DNA of 32,012 nt. It comes from a virus. The notes beneath the pieces were generated by a model. It searched no databases. It was not told the origin of the DNA and saw only the letters and a list, made by a program, of their open reading frames with translations. A program made the translations under genes and the position numbers. This document shows, in pieces, positions 8,343-16,630 of the stretch. The stretch lies in IMG/VR virus record IMGVR_UViG_3300025000_000306, positions 1 to 32,012 of that record, one strand, 5' to 3'. Numbering within the stretch: position 1 is the stretch's first letter; every line of letters starts with the position of its first letter.

Positions 8343-8659
8343 GTAATCAGCTCCATGTCTATATGCAGAAACTCGTGCATCTGCATTGGGTCGTTAATAA
8401 ATTTAATTTCATAATCATGGCCGCTGTCGGTTATCCTGTCAGTCTGAAGTATGCTGGTGTCATAATCGCAGTATAAACGATGTGTAGCAAACAATGTTTT
8501 TTTATCAGCCGAGAGCCTTTCATCACCCTGCAGGGGACGTATGCATCCATCAATTGTTTTAAATAAGCTCCATGATTCAGAGTAGCCGCCCATACCATTA
8601 GGGGTTTTAGTTTTTCGCATAACTTGCTTGCCAGGTGTATAAAACCTTCTCATGTTCAT
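8339..8659 (-). CDS. Head-tail joining / head closure protein (SPP1 gp16-like)
   Basis: The 106-residue protein has a small beta-barrel pattern. GKQVMRKTKTPNGMGGYSES and the central FATHRLYCDYDTSIL followed by DRITDSGHDYEIKFINDP fit the phage head-tail joining family that includes SPP1 gp16. This stopper closes the portal channel after packaging. Four-base overlaps with both neighbours tie it into the connector set. Confidence 0.88.
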   Translation of the reverse strand: MNMRRFYTPGKQVMRKTKTPNGMGGYSESWSLFKTIDGCIRPLQGDERLSADKKTLFATHRLYCDYDTSILQTDRITDSGHDYEIKFINDPMQMHEFLHIDMELIT

Positions 8660-8982
8660 ACAAACTTCACATACTTTCTTATCCCGCTTATTATTGATTT
8701 GGGATACTTTCCGGAAGCATCCTCGTATGTAACTGAGTAATCACCCAGACTTTCAGCTTTCACACCTGCAGTTTTCTTTGACATTTGAAATTCAATCATC
8801 CTGATGGCAGTCAGCTCCGCTCCGGCAGGGTAGAGGATATTTCCCTCACCATCAGTATCAAAAGCTTTATTCCGTATCGCAAGATAATCAGCTTCAGCCA
8901 TTGGTATCAACTCAGTGATCAGTGCATCTTTATCAGTTATTTGCAATATTGTTTTAACCTTTGCAACTGTTGTTATCGCCAT
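8656..8982 (-). CDS. Head-tail connector, gp6/gp15-like adaptor
   Basis: The 108-residue helical protein starts with VAKVKTILQITDKDALITEL and contains IPMAEADYLAIRNKAF, the usual start of the gp6-like connector family (SPP1 gp15, HK97 gp6). That adaptor forms a ring under the portal. The start codon follows a GAGG site. The second half (FQMSKKTAGVKAESLGDYSV) has the conserved Ser-Glu-Ser-x-Gly-like turn of the family. Confidence 0.88.
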   Translation of the reverse strand: MAITTVAKVKTILQITDKDALITELIPMAEADYLAIRNKAFDTDGEGNILYPAGAELTAIRMIEFQMSKKTAGVKAESLGDYSVTYEDASGKYPKSIISGIRKYVKFV

Positions 8983-8985
8983 GGG

Positions 8986-9174
8986 TCATCCCTCCAGATC
9001 GGCCAGGGCTTTCAAAATTTCCTCTTTCTTTTTGCCTTTTACATCTATACCTTTTTCAGCAGCATACTTTTTGAGTTCCGGCCACCCCAATTCTGCATAA
9101 GGTACTATTACGTCTTGAACCTGGTTGTTTTTCTGGATATTCCGTCTCGTTCTTTGAAATCCAGTCGCGCTCAT
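8986..9174 (-). CDS. HeH/LEM-domain small protein
   Basis: The 62-residue protein ends in GWPELKKYAAEKGIDVKGK and KKEEILKAL, a helix-extended-loop-helix (HeH/LEM, SAP-like) fold often found in short proteins between capsid and connector genes of Firmicute phages. The family can bind nucleic acid or act as an assembly adaptor. The start ATG follows AGGAAGGTG. It lies 3 bases upstream of the connector gene. Confidence 0.8.
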   Translation of the reverse strand: MSATGFQRTRRNIQKNNQVQDVIVPYAELGWPELKKYAAEKGIDVKGKKKEEILKALADLEG

Positions 9175-9241
9175 TTAATCACCTTCCTGTTGTTAAATTT
9201 GACATATTTACTGAGAATTTAGTGATTGAATATAATAGGTG

Positions 9242-9264
9242 AGAGGGGATTTATATCCCCCTCT
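9242..9264 (-). repeat. Imperfect hairpin between decoration and HeH genes
   Basis: The inverted repeat AGAGGGGAT / ATCCCCCTCT has one bulged base and a four-base loop. No T-run follows on the minus strand, so it is a weak terminator at best. It may stabilise the 3' end of a processed message. Confidence 0.5.
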
Positions 9265-9266
9265 TA

Positions 9267-10241
9267 TTAATAAGAATTGGATTGTATGCGTCTCCAGTTG
9301 GCATCTGTAATAGTATTATCATTAGCAGCTATATAAAAATAGTTTGCATCAAATAACATATCTCCCTTGTCGCCAACAGTCCCGTTAATGCCTCCACTCA
9401 ATGCAACTGCACCACCTGCAAAACTACCGTTTGCCATATTTTCAGCTATTGCAATTGCATTTCCGCTGACTCCTTTTATGTCTGCCGTTAAAACAACAGT
9501 GTCTCCAACACCATCAGCAGCACCTACGCCCTGGGTATCGCTTGCAGTAACAGCAGCTACTAAAGCGGTAACGGCATCGGCCTGGACACAATCAACACCA
9601 GCTACGGTTGTGCCCAAAGTACCAGCATCAAACACGTTAGATCCAGCAGTAAATGTTTCTGTACTATCAATCAGATCACCAGCTACGCCACCAACCAAAG
9701 CTGTGATAACACAATCATTTACAGCAAAAGCGGCTGCGGTAACTAATGGATGTGCAGTGTTAATACCATCGGTACCATTTATAGCGGCTACGGTTGCAAG
9801 TTTAGCAGCTGCAAGATCAACACCAATATCAATTTCACCTTCTCCGTTGGCGGTACCTATGGGTACAAAGGTATAGACAGTTGTACCGATTGTCATTGTG
9901 TCACCAGCTGTAGGCTGCGTGTCCATGGTCAAAGTGCCAGCTGATTTAGTAGATGCTGCCTCGATATCCACCGCAATAGTACTACCGGCAGTCAGTGACT
10001 GTGCTACATCTGCACAGAATTCATAAACATCATCACCAATGGTCATGGTTTCGCCATCAATGACAACACCTGCAATTGTCAGTGTCTTGGTTGCTGCAAC
10101 AGCATTGACCGGAGTACCTTCAGTTATAGGCTCTGAAACGCCTTGTAAACCTGCCAGCAATCCATCAATGGCATTGTTTATTGCCTTATATACACTGTCG
10201 AATATCCTTTTCATTGGCTTTTCATTAAAAATATCGCCCAT
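9267..10241 (-). CDS. Capsid decoration / head fibre-like protein with repeated beta domains
   Basis: The 324-residue protein is rich in Ala, Thr, Gly and Val. The N-terminal 35 residues are helical (FDSVYKAINNAIDGLLAGLQ). A module built around T-M-T-I-G-(D/T)-x-V-Y-x-F occurs twice (near residues 66-75 and 113-124). Between them and beyond are turns such as LVGGVAGDLIDSTETF and GVSGNAIAIAENM, which look like diverged copies of one unit. The end (GDMLFDANYFYIAANDN, WRRI) is a closing motif found in many virion surface proteins. It lies directly after the capsid gene behind a strong hairpin, which fits a decoration protein made in an amount different from capsid. Confidence 0.75.
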   Translation of the reverse strand: MGDIFNEKPMKRIFDSVYKAINNAIDGLLAGLQGVSEPITEGTPVNAVAATKTLTIAGVVIDGETMTIGDDVYEFCADVAQSLTAGSTIAVDIEAASTKSAGTLTMDTQPTAGDTMTIGTTVYTFVPIGTANGEGEIDIGVDLAAAKLATVAAINGTDGINTAHPLVTAAAFAVNDCVITALVGGVAGDLIDSTETFTAGSNVFDAGTLGTTVAGVDCVQADAVTALVAAVTASDTQGVGAADGVGDTVVLTADIKGVSGNAIAIAENMANGSFAGGAVALSGGINGTVGDKGDMLFDANYFYIAANDNTITDANWRRIQSNSY

Positions 10242-10262
10242 ATCTTCTCCATTCCTTTTTGA

Positions 10263-10298
10263 ATAAAACAGGCGTCAAAATATAGACGCCTGTTTTAT
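10263..10298 (-). terminator. Strong hairpin after major capsid gene (attenuator or terminator)
   Basis: A perfect 14-bp inverted repeat (ATAAAACAGGCGTC and its complement) flanks an 8-base AT loop. It ends in TTTTAT on both strands, so it can act as an intrinsic terminator for the capsid message or as a 3' stabiliser. It lies inside the late operon, so read-through must occur for the tail genes. Confidence 0.85.
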
Positions 10299-10321
10299 CG
10301 AATTTTGATTTTTATAAATAA

Positions 10322-11317
10322 TTAACCGTTGGTGATCAGCTCGACTATTCTGATATTTTTGCTTTCATAAACACGATCCCAGTTTGCAGCCAATGCCAGC
10401 TCAGTGTTTGATGGAGAAGCTTTGGTTACGGTATTATTAGTAAATTTAATACCTCTGGGATGGAGTATGAAGTGTCTCCTTGATATCAGTATGTCGGTAC
10501 CACCGCCGCCAAGAGCATCCCTATCTGTTTCAGTAGGTACTTTGGCAGCTCCTTCACCACGTGCTACAGCACCGCGCCCAAATAGGTAAGACGTATACTT
10601 ATATCCGCTTTGTCCGGCTGCAGCCCTGGGACATGAATCATCAACTATAACAGTTTTTCCGAGATACAGACCGAAACCGATATCCTGTTCGTTGTCAGGA
10701 AGGAACTCAATGAGGTTTTTCTTTTGCAACCTGGAATAAGGAATAGAGTGCATTGCTATAGCTGTGAGCTTACCAGCTGCATCACCAAGCAATGTAGCTG
10801 CATCGATAACAGAATCAGATCCAATAAGGTTTGCATCTAAAGCATTGTTACCATCGGCAATAGCTATATCCTTGATATGATCTCCTGCGTCATTTGCAAG
10901 ATTATCAGCAAAGATACCGGCAAGTATTTTTATTAATATTGTCTGTTCTTTCCTTCCCCAGAATTCAGCTACCAGATCACCAATAGCTTTCATCGGATCA
11001 TCTCCGCTCAAAGCCTCAGCCAGATCTGTTACACCCCAGGCTTTTCCTCTCATTAATAGAGCTGCCTGATCCTGACCTGTAGTGATATTTGCAAGCCCAA
11101 GATCATCATCATCATCAAGCAGATCATCATCACCTGTAAGGTCATTGTAAAAAGGCAAATTGATTATTACGCCGCCACTTCTGGCAAGTGTGTCCATCTG
11201 CGGATCAAGTACAACAATACCACTACGAACTAATGCAGACAACGCTGCAGTCCTTTGAATTACATAAGGGTTAAAAACGTCAGGAACTATAATATCAGCT
11301 ATTTTGGTTGGTGCCAT
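10322..11317 (-). CDS. Major capsid protein
   Basis: I place the start at ATG 11317, because GGAGG lies 8 bases upstream; an in-frame TTG further up overlaps that site. The 331-residue product has the HK97-fold pattern of Mu/SPP1-type capsids: an N-terminal arm (DVFNPYVIQRTAALSALVRS), an acidic loop (TGDDDLLDDDDDLG), then ITTGQDQAALLMRGKAWGVT and a spine helix (GDLVAEFWGRKEQTILIKIL). The C-terminal domain holds ISRRHFILHPRGIKFTNNT. It follows the scaffold and precedes a decoration gene. High expression is likely. Confidence 0.93.
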   Translation of the reverse strand: MAPTKIADIIVPDVFNPYVIQRTAALSALVRSGIVVLDPQMDTLARSGGVIINLPFYNDLTGDDDLLDDDDDLGLANITTGQDQAALLMRGKAWGVTDLAEALSGDDPMKAIGDLVAEFWGRKEQTILIKILAGIFADNLANDAGDHIKDIAIADGNNALDANLIGSDSVIDAATLLGDAAGKLTAIAMHSIPYSRLQKKNLIEFLPDNEQDIGFGLYLGKTVIVDDSCPRAAAGQSGYKYTSYLFGRGAVARGEGAAKVPTETDRDALGGGGTDILISRRHFILHPRGIKFTNNTVTKASPSNTELALAANWDRVYESKNIRIVELITNG

Positions 11318-11383
11318 GTTATCATCCTCCAAACATATTTTTAGTGTTTTGATATTTCTACTTCAAGGGAAATTATTGTGTTT

Positions 11384-12007
11384 TTATGCCTGTTCTCTAA
11401 GTGTCTTTGCAAGCTCGGGGTTTTCCTTCAAAATCTTTGCTTGCATGGTCAGATTAAAGGTTTCCTTTTTCCAAGGATTTATGCCGCCATTAAAATTGTT
11501 GTTCTTACGCGGATCTCTGCCGTTTTCCTTGAACTTTGCTTCGACAGCTGCCTGGATGGTAGTCTGCCAAACTGATTCAAGCTTTGCTATGTTTTCATCT
11601 GTCATTGCTTCATCGTCTCCCAGAAAGTGATCCGCAAAGTCAAGCGGAATACCCTTTTCTGTTAGTACAGTGATAGCTCTGTTCTTCAGGCCGGTTCGTT
11701 GTGCGTTCTTTTTAGTATCGTTCAGCTCCATCTCAAGTTTCCGGATGCGCTTCTGATCCTCAGTCTCTTCCGGATGACGTTTTGCAATCTCTGCTTCTAC
11801 CAATGCATTGAGATTATTGGTTTTCCAGGTGTCAAGAGACTTAGTAAAATGTGCATCCTTTTCACTTTGCATTATCCTTTTGCCTTCTTCGGTCTCAGCA
11901 AGAAAGCTTTTCACTCTATCGGTTGTCACGAAACCCCCGATAAATTTAATGACCTCTTCACTGTCCTTATTGGCTTCAAGATATGCATTTATTTCTTTTA
12001 TGTCCAT
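11384..12007 (-). CDS. Capsid scaffold protein (DUF4355-like)
   Basis: The 207-residue protein is charged and mostly helical. Its core is a coiled coil (HPEETEDQKRIRKLEMELND) followed by KKNAQRTGLKNRAITVLTEK and GIPLDFADHFLGDDEAMTDE, which match the scaffold family found before capsid genes in Firmicute phages. The Asn/Arg/Asp-rich linker (NGRDPRKNNNFNGG) precedes a short C-terminal capsid-binding helix (MQAKILKENPELAKTL). Scaffolds guide procapsid assembly and then leave or are degraded. Confidence 0.9.
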   Translation of the reverse strand: MDIKEINAYLEANKDSEEVIKFIGGFVTTDRVKSFLAETEEGKRIMQSEKDAHFTKSLDTWKTNNLNALVEAEIAKRHPEETEDQKRIRKLEMELNDTKKNAQRTGLKNRAITVLTEKGIPLDFADHFLGDDEAMTDENIAKLESVWQTTIQAAVEAKFKENGRDPRKNNNFNGGINPWKKETFNLTMQAKILKENPELAKTLREQA

Positions 12008-12066
12008 AAAGAACTCCTCTCCTGCCGATCTATACCGGCAAATAATTTATTTTAAAGCTTTTTGCC

Positions 12067-12987
12067 TTAAAAACCTAAACGGTTATCCTTCCATGACTTA
12101 TAATCAGAGTAGGGGATAATACCATCTTCACGAGATCGGCGCAGCTCAGGAGCATAACCTTCTATTTCAGCTCTGACAGTACACCTGCAATTTATATCTT
12201 CAGCTGCTATACCAAACAATCCGGGAGCTTTTGCACTCATACCGCGTATATAGAATAATTCATCCATACCGACCTTTTGACCATCCAGTGCTGCATGCGT
12301 ATCTCTGACAGCTGCATCCAACGATGCAACCCAGACCTTGACCATCTTTACCCCTTTACTTTGAGCATGATCCATTGATGCAAGCCTACCTTCAGTTTGT
12401 ACCCGGTGTGATTCTGTCCGTGCAACCCTTAATGCTTTTGCTGCATCACCTTCAAAGGTATCCTTCATACGCCGGGCAATTTTAGGATAGGATTCTCCCA
12501 GGATAAGTCCCTGGGTGATCTGCTGCCTGACATTGGTTATTATGTTATTTCTGTTTTTGATAAGTACATCGTCAAGCTTAAGGCCGGAAAGAGGATTCTG
12601 AATACTGGCCTCTATTACTTTTGGATTTATCATTCCATAAGAAAGTTTAGCTTGAGCTTCAAATTCCAGAGCGTGAGCGGTTCTATAATACGATTCCTGA
12701 TATACGTCACCAGATAATGTTCTAATGGCTTTTGCATTTTCTCCTGTAAGGCCATACAGCTCATCACGAATCTCTTTTTCTAGATTTACTAGACGGTTGT
12801 ATTTAGCCATATCTGCATATGTCAAAACTCCATCAGTACTATATTTCTCAAAAATGAATGCCATTTTACTTCTTACCGAGTTTAAAGACTCCGAATAAGC
12901 CTTGATAATGTTTTTCCTTGTTGAATTTGTTATTCTGTCAATTGCCTTGTCAGCTGCATTAAAGTTTTTATCCAGGCTCATCTTCAT
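12067..12987 (-). CDS. Minor head protein, Mu F / SPP1 gp7 family
   Basis: The 306-residue protein starts at ATG 12987 or 12981 (GGGAAG upstream; an in-frame GTG at 12990 is less likely). The long N-terminal helical region ends at about residue 170. After it comes the Mu F-like head morphogenesis domain: ALRVARTESHRVQTEGRL, VWVASLDAAVRDTHAALDGQ and the C-terminal NCRCTV motif. This protein attaches to the portal inside the capsid and may enter the host with the DNA. It overlaps the HExxH gene by 20 bases. Confidence 0.92.
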   Translation of the reverse strand: MKMSLDKNFNAADKAIDRITNSTRKNIIKAYSESLNSVRSKMAFIFEKYSTDGVLTYADMAKYNRLVNLEKEIRDELYGLTGENAKAIRTLSGDVYQESYYRTAHALEFEAQAKLSYGMINPKVIEASIQNPLSGLKLDDVLIKNRNNIITNVRQQITQGLILGESYPKIARRMKDTFEGDAAKALRVARTESHRVQTEGRLASMDHAQSKGVKMVKVWVASLDAAVRDTHAALDGQKVGMDELFYIRGMSAKAPGLFGIAAEDINCRCTVRAEIEGYAPELRRSREDGIIPYSDYKSWKDNRLGF

Positions 12988-13297
12988 CACTTCCCAGATA
13001 TTTGATTAAATCCGGATTGTCTTTAAAAACATGATACAGATTTTCTGATAGGGAAGTAATGATCTCTTCATCTTCCCTGAAGGACTTATTACCAATCATA
13101 TAACCTATGCCATGCAGAATTTCATGCAGTAACGAAACTTTTTTATTAGCATTATCAAGCTTTTCATAGACATATATACTGTTTTCTTCATAGATTATTT
13201 CAGCATAAACGTCTTGACCTCGTTTATTACATTTCTTTTCGTCTTCTGTTATTTTGTATTTTCTCCAGCCGATTTTTATAGACTCAGGCATTTTCAT
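12968..13297 (-). CDS. HExxH-motif protein, putative phage metallopeptidase
   Basis: I chose ATG 13297 because GGAGG lies 9 bases upstream. The 109-residue product overlaps the portal gene end by 14 bases. Residues 58-62 are HEILH inside a hydrophobic helix (VSLLHEILHGIGYMIGN), the zinc-binding consensus of gluzincin-type peptidases. An acidic helix follows (FREDEEIITSLSENL), where a third ligand Glu could lie. The N-terminal half is a small beta sheet (IGWRKYKITEDE, AEIIYEENSIYVYEKL). The size and fold recall the ImmA/IrrE class and short phage peptidases. Sitting between portal and minor head genes it could process head proteins, but the substrate is unknown. Confidence 0.75.
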   Translation of the reverse strand: MKMPESIKIGWRKYKITEDEKKCNKRGQDVYAEIIYEENSIYVYEKLDNANKKVSLLHEILHGIGYMIGNKSFREDEEIITSLSENLYHVFKDNPDLIKYLGSDEDEPG

Positions 13298-14702
13298 TGT
13301 CTTCATCCTCCAAATCATTATCCGGATCATCATCCAGATCCACTTTATCTATATTCTCTCGCTCCATAAGCTGCATTTCATATTCTACATCATCTACAAA
13401 GCTTAAAAGTGATAACCTGGTGCGCTCTGATATATTCCCTTTGAGCTGTGTTGTAGTCTGAGCTTCATCAAGCAAGTTAAGAGGGAAGTTACGCTTAAAA
13501 GTAAAAAAGATATTGGTATAGTCAATAGATATGCCTTTTTTAAGCCATGCTGTTGAAAGTATCCTATATTGGTTTCTTAATGCTGCAGCAAATTTCCTTT
13601 CAGCAGTAATACATTTGCTTTCCAGACCAAACAGCTTAAACTTCATAGCAATGCCTGTTATAGTACCACCGAATGCTTCATCCCCAAAATTGACTGACTT
13701 TGCAAACTTGAGTATATTTTCTTCAAGCCTGTTGAGATGATTTTCGATTATGACATCATTTATTGTCTTGGTAAGAAACTCTGCGCTGCAGTTTTCTTCC
13801 AGGCCGAAAGCTCCTGTTCTTTTAGCTGCATTTATTGTATCTTCATCCGGATCCATTCCAATAAATATCATGTATGCAAGTCTGAATTGCTCAAGCTCAC
13901 TGTTTATATCACTGAGAGTATTATCGTATCCATCAATCAGGTTTAAAACCTTTTCAGCATCTCCCTGAAGCTCCTCGTTGTTTGGAAAGCATATCAAAGG
14001 TACATCGTCAAACAGATGTGGCTTTGGATTTACCGGCTCCATATCGTCAAGCTCATATTCACCTTTGTCATTCATGATATAGAAGGTGACATTCTGGGAA
14101 TCATACCATTCTACCCGCGTTCTTTGAACAGTATTATTATTCTGAATTACAGAAATGGTATAATACCTTAAAGCATATTGAGCTTCACTAATAGAACCAT
14201 CATTTATGAATATTGTTTCCCAGGGATCAATATCAATGACTTTTTCCATTGCGTTTTTGTCAATGTATAACAACCTGGAGCCATAACCGCATATGGCAGC
14301 TTTTTTGGCAGTCTCTGAATCCAGATCTTCAATGTTACATCTGATGTTAAAGTTACTAATCTGTTTTGTATGTTTAAGATATAGCTGCTCATTAAGCGTC
14401 TTTCCATCTGGCATATACATATTACGATCAAGGCCGTATGATATTGGCTTTCCGGCAAAATACCCGATCTTTGTATCTATAATATCACCAAAAAAGTCAT
14501 TGTTAAGCTTATTATTAACTTTGTTCTTATCATCAAACGTTCTTGAGAAGACAGGGACTCCTGCTGTAGTTGCCTTATATCGTTCATACAAATTGTACAT
14601 TTTAGCATGCCTGGTGGCATGATCTGATATTAGATCTTTTATGATGTCGCTGGTAATGTTCTGGCTTATGGCCAGCAAATTCCGAATAACAGTAATATCC
14701 AT
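13284..14702 (-). CDS. Portal protein (SPP1 gp6-like)
   Basis: The start is ATG 14702, with AAGAGGTG upstream; an in-frame GTG at 14711 lies inside that site. The 472-residue product has RHAKMYNLYERYKATTAGVP, IIDTKIGYFAGKPISYGLD and DSETAKKAAICGYGSRLLYI, all marks of the SPP1 gp6/phi29-like portal family. The stem helices and NDEELQ-type wing follow, ending with an acidic tail (DLDDDPDNDLEDEDNENA). The dodecameric ring is the entry gate for DNA and the anchor for the terminase. It lies 17 bases downstream of the terminase gene. Confidence 0.93.
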   Translation of the reverse strand: MDITVIRNLLAISQNITSDIIKDLISDHATRHAKMYNLYERYKATTAGVPVFSRTFDDKNKVNNKLNNDFFGDIIDTKIGYFAGKPISYGLDRNMYMPDGKTLNEQLYLKHTKQISNFNIRCNIEDLDSETAKKAAICGYGSRLLYIDKNAMEKVIDIDPWETIFINDGSISEAQYALRYYTISVIQNNNTVQRTRVEWYDSQNVTFYIMNDKGEYELDDMEPVNPKPHLFDDVPLICFPNNEELQGDAEKVLNLIDGYDNTLSDINSELEQFRLAYMIFIGMDPDEDTINAAKRTGAFGLEENCSAEFLTKTINDVIIENHLNRLEENILKFAKSVNFGDEAFGGTITGIAMKFKLFGLESKCITAERKFAAALRNQYRILSTAWLKKGISIDYTNIFFTFKRNFPLNLLDEAQTTTQLKGNISERTRLSLLSFVDDVEYEMQLMERENIDKVDLDDDPDNDLEDEDNENA

Positions 14703-14719
14703 GATTTGCACCTCTTATA

Positions 14720-16231
14720 CTAATATAGGGATTTGCATGCCCTGACTTTTTTCCGGTTTTTGTTTTCCATCTTTTCGACCAAGCCTGTCAAAGCATCTGG
14801 AGCACAGTCATGTTTGTTTTTGCCTTTAGCCTGGTATGTGATTAAGGCCTCATAAAACTTAGGCCATTTGATATGCCAATTAATAGGGAAGTACACATGC
14901 TCCATTACATTTGTTGCAGTTGAACGTATCCTCGAATTTTTGTTAAGGTTTTGGTGGAACCATTTAATAATAACTTTTCTGGTCTTATACTTTTGCAGTA
15001 AAATACGTTGCACGTTCCTTGCGAATCCTCGGCCACCATTGTTGCTTTCCACCCATGCCGTATTTACTTTATTAACATATAAAAGCTTTGCGGTCTCAGG
15101 CTCTGTTACTTCCATTTGCTGATCACTGTAGGATACATCAATAAGGTATGCATCACCGTTATATAACAAAGCTACCGGTGTGCATGTATAATCAGCTCCT
15201 GTGTCGGCTGTATCTGTATAACTGATAATTTCATCAAAAATCAGGTTGCCTTTATCATCCCTGGGTAAATCTTCATAAGTTTTAAGTTCAGAATATAAAC
15301 GTCCCTGAACGTCCATAGGCTCTTGCTGATAGTTGGCAAGAAATATTGCAGCTGACATCAATGCTTTTTTTGCTTTATACGATTTAAAGGAAAATACCTC
15401 TGGACAAAGCATTTCTCCAGTTTCTTCATTAAGGCATGCCTTAAGCTTCAGCTCATACCATTCATTTGCTTCAGCTTCTTTTTCCAGCCTGCCGCAAATA
15501 TCTTTTGATGTCCACCTGGTCATGATCACGATCTGCATTGCATCTTCTTCAAGCCTGGATAAAAAAGTATCAGTGTACCATAACCACTGATTTTCAAGGA
15601 GATTCTCATTATGAGCTTCAGCCGCAGTTTTTAACTGATCATCAATGATTCCGATATTACAGCCTACACCGGTTACAGTTCCATTAAAAGATGTTGCCAG
15701 ATAGTTAAAAAACTGTCCTTCCAATGCCCACAGCTGGACTGCTGCATCACCTTGTTTTATCCTGGTGTCCGGGAATATGTCATTAAATACGACTCTTTTA
15801 TCATCAATACGAGTCTCATCAATACCATCTCTGACGGCTTTTCCGAATCTTCCGGAAAGGGTTTCATTATATGATGTTGTTATTATACGGTTCTCGTTAT
15901 TTTTACCAAGACACCACTGGGAAAACAGGGTAGCAGTGAATGACTTATAATGCCTGGGAGGAACATTTAATTTCATTTTCCTACAGACTTCAAAGCCATA
16001 TAAAGGCACTGTCGTTTCAACGATCTTCCAGGACTCATCCGGATGAAACCGAATTATCCTTTTCTCATACAGAGCTTGAAAGGTATCACAAATTTCCTTT
16101 TGATATGGCCTGCTATCTTTAAAGTGCTTCGGGTGTCGTATTTTACAATATTCCCAAAAGCTATCACGGGCTATTATGTATTCTTTTTTAATGCCGAAAT
16201 CATTTTCGACTAAGCTTGCAATAATGCCCAT
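14720..16231 (-). CDS. terL: Terminase large subunit
   Basis: The 503-residue protein has an N-terminal ATPase with a Walker A-like VPPRHYKS (residues 90-97) and Walker B IGIIDD (193-198). TRWTSKDICGRL (238-249) is the usual coupling region. The RNase H-like nuclease domain shows SYTDTADTGAD (337-347) with Asp340 and a late HDCAPDALTG (474-483) with catalytic Asp475/Asp479. The family packages DNA into the procapsid, by a headful mechanism in Mu-type phages. It is the first gene behind the 400-base leader and probably heads the head-tail message. Confidence 0.95.
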   Translation of the reverse strand: MGIIASLVENDFGIKKEYIIARDSFWEYCKIRHPKHFKDSRPYQKEICDTFQALYEKRIIRFHPDESWKIVETTVPLYGFEVCRKMKLNVPPRHYKSFTATLFSQWCLGKNNENRIITTSYNETLSGRFGKAVRDGIDETRIDDKRVVFNDIFPDTRIKQGDAAVQLWALEGQFFNYLATSFNGTVTGVGCNIGIIDDQLKTAAEAHNENLLENQWLWYTDTFLSRLEEDAMQIVIMTRWTSKDICGRLEKEAEANEWYELKLKACLNEETGEMLCPEVFSFKSYKAKKALMSAAIFLANYQQEPMDVQGRLYSELKTYEDLPRDDKGNLIFDEIISYTDTADTGADYTCTPVALLYNGDAYLIDVSYSDQQMEVTEPETAKLLYVNKVNTAWVESNNGGRGFARNVQRILLQKYKTRKVIIKWFHQNLNKNSRIRSTATNVMEHVYFPINWHIKWPKFYEALITYQAKGKNKHDCAPDALTGLVEKMENKNRKKVRACKSLY

Positions 16232-16248
16232 TTTTTCACCAACTTAAA

Positions 16249-16268
16249 ATAAGGCCTAAATGCCTTAT
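16249..16268 (-). terminator. Hairpin with short T-tract just upstream of terL
   Basis: The minus strand reads ATAAGGC, a 6-base loop, GCCTTAT and then TTT. The 7-bp stem followed by U residues is terminator-like but short. It ends 17 bases before the terL start, so it could stop unmodified polymerase or hide the weak ribosome site. Confidence 0.5.
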
Positions 16269-16323
16269 CCTTATTTTTGTGCCCGTTTATATTACCATGC
16301 CACTAAAAATCGCTTTAATGTCC

Positions 16324-16341
16324 GTTATAACGCGTTGTAAC
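16324..16341. promoter_or_regulatory. 18-bp near-perfect palindrome, candidate operator
   Basis: The minus strand reads GTTACAACGCGTTATAAC; 16 of 18 positions obey dyad symmetry. The half site GTTRTAAC recurs in the transposition end at 31554-31562 and 31644-31651. A dimeric regulator or the transposase machinery could bind it; this is inference. Confidence 0.4.
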
Positions 16342-16393
16342 AATATGCTAATATCAATATAGAAGAGGGGATAACAATATTTTTGCTTAATAC

Positions 16394-16415
16394 CAGAATT
16401 GCCCGGCCAATTCTG
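16394..16415 (-). ncRNA. Perfect 8-bp hairpin in the terL leader, candidate LoaP-type recognition element
   Basis: The minus strand forms CAGAATTG, loop GCCGGG, CAATTCTG. No T-run follows on this strand, so it is not a terminator for the late message. LoaP-type proteins are known to recognise an RNA hairpin in the leader of their target operon, which makes this a candidate; nothing in the sequence proves it. Confidence 0.4.
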
Positions 16416-16630
16416 TTTTATCTTCAGTAAATTTGAGTTGCTTTTACTTTCTATCACCAATAGCCATTTTTATTAAGTTGCGGGAATGCCATATCCGGGA
16501 TCAAGCATCCCATTTTTTATTTGGTTTCGAAATTAAATAAAGGCAGGCTTCGCCATTTGACTCTTTTAAGCCAAATAACTTATCCCGCCTTATGACCTCT
16601 TTACCATTGCATACGACGAATCAGTATGTA

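Larger units (their letters stand above)
16232..16630 (-). promoter_or_regulatory. Non-coding leader between NusG-like gene and terL, with several hairpins
   Basis: No gene with a ribosome site is seen in these 399 bases. They contain four inverted repeats: 16249-16268 (just before terL), 16324-16341 (palindrome), 16394-16415 (8-bp perfect stem) and a 5-bp stem at 16502-16516. I found no clear -35/-10 pair on the minus strand. The location, just after a LoaP-like gene and before the longest operon, suggests a long untranslated leader where elongation control acts. A late promoter inside it cannot be excluded. Confidence 0.6.

Noticed and set aside
9367-9876. Plus-strand open frame of 169 codons rich in Ala, Pro, Ser and Thr
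   Set aside because: It is the mirror of the repetitive Ala/Thr/Gly-rich decoration gene; the composition explains the open frame.
16502-16516. GGGAT-loop-ATCCC hairpin followed by T-run on the plus strand as a terminator
   Set aside because: No plus-strand gene lies upstream and the stem is only 5 bp. It may be part of the leader fold of the minus-strand RNA instead.
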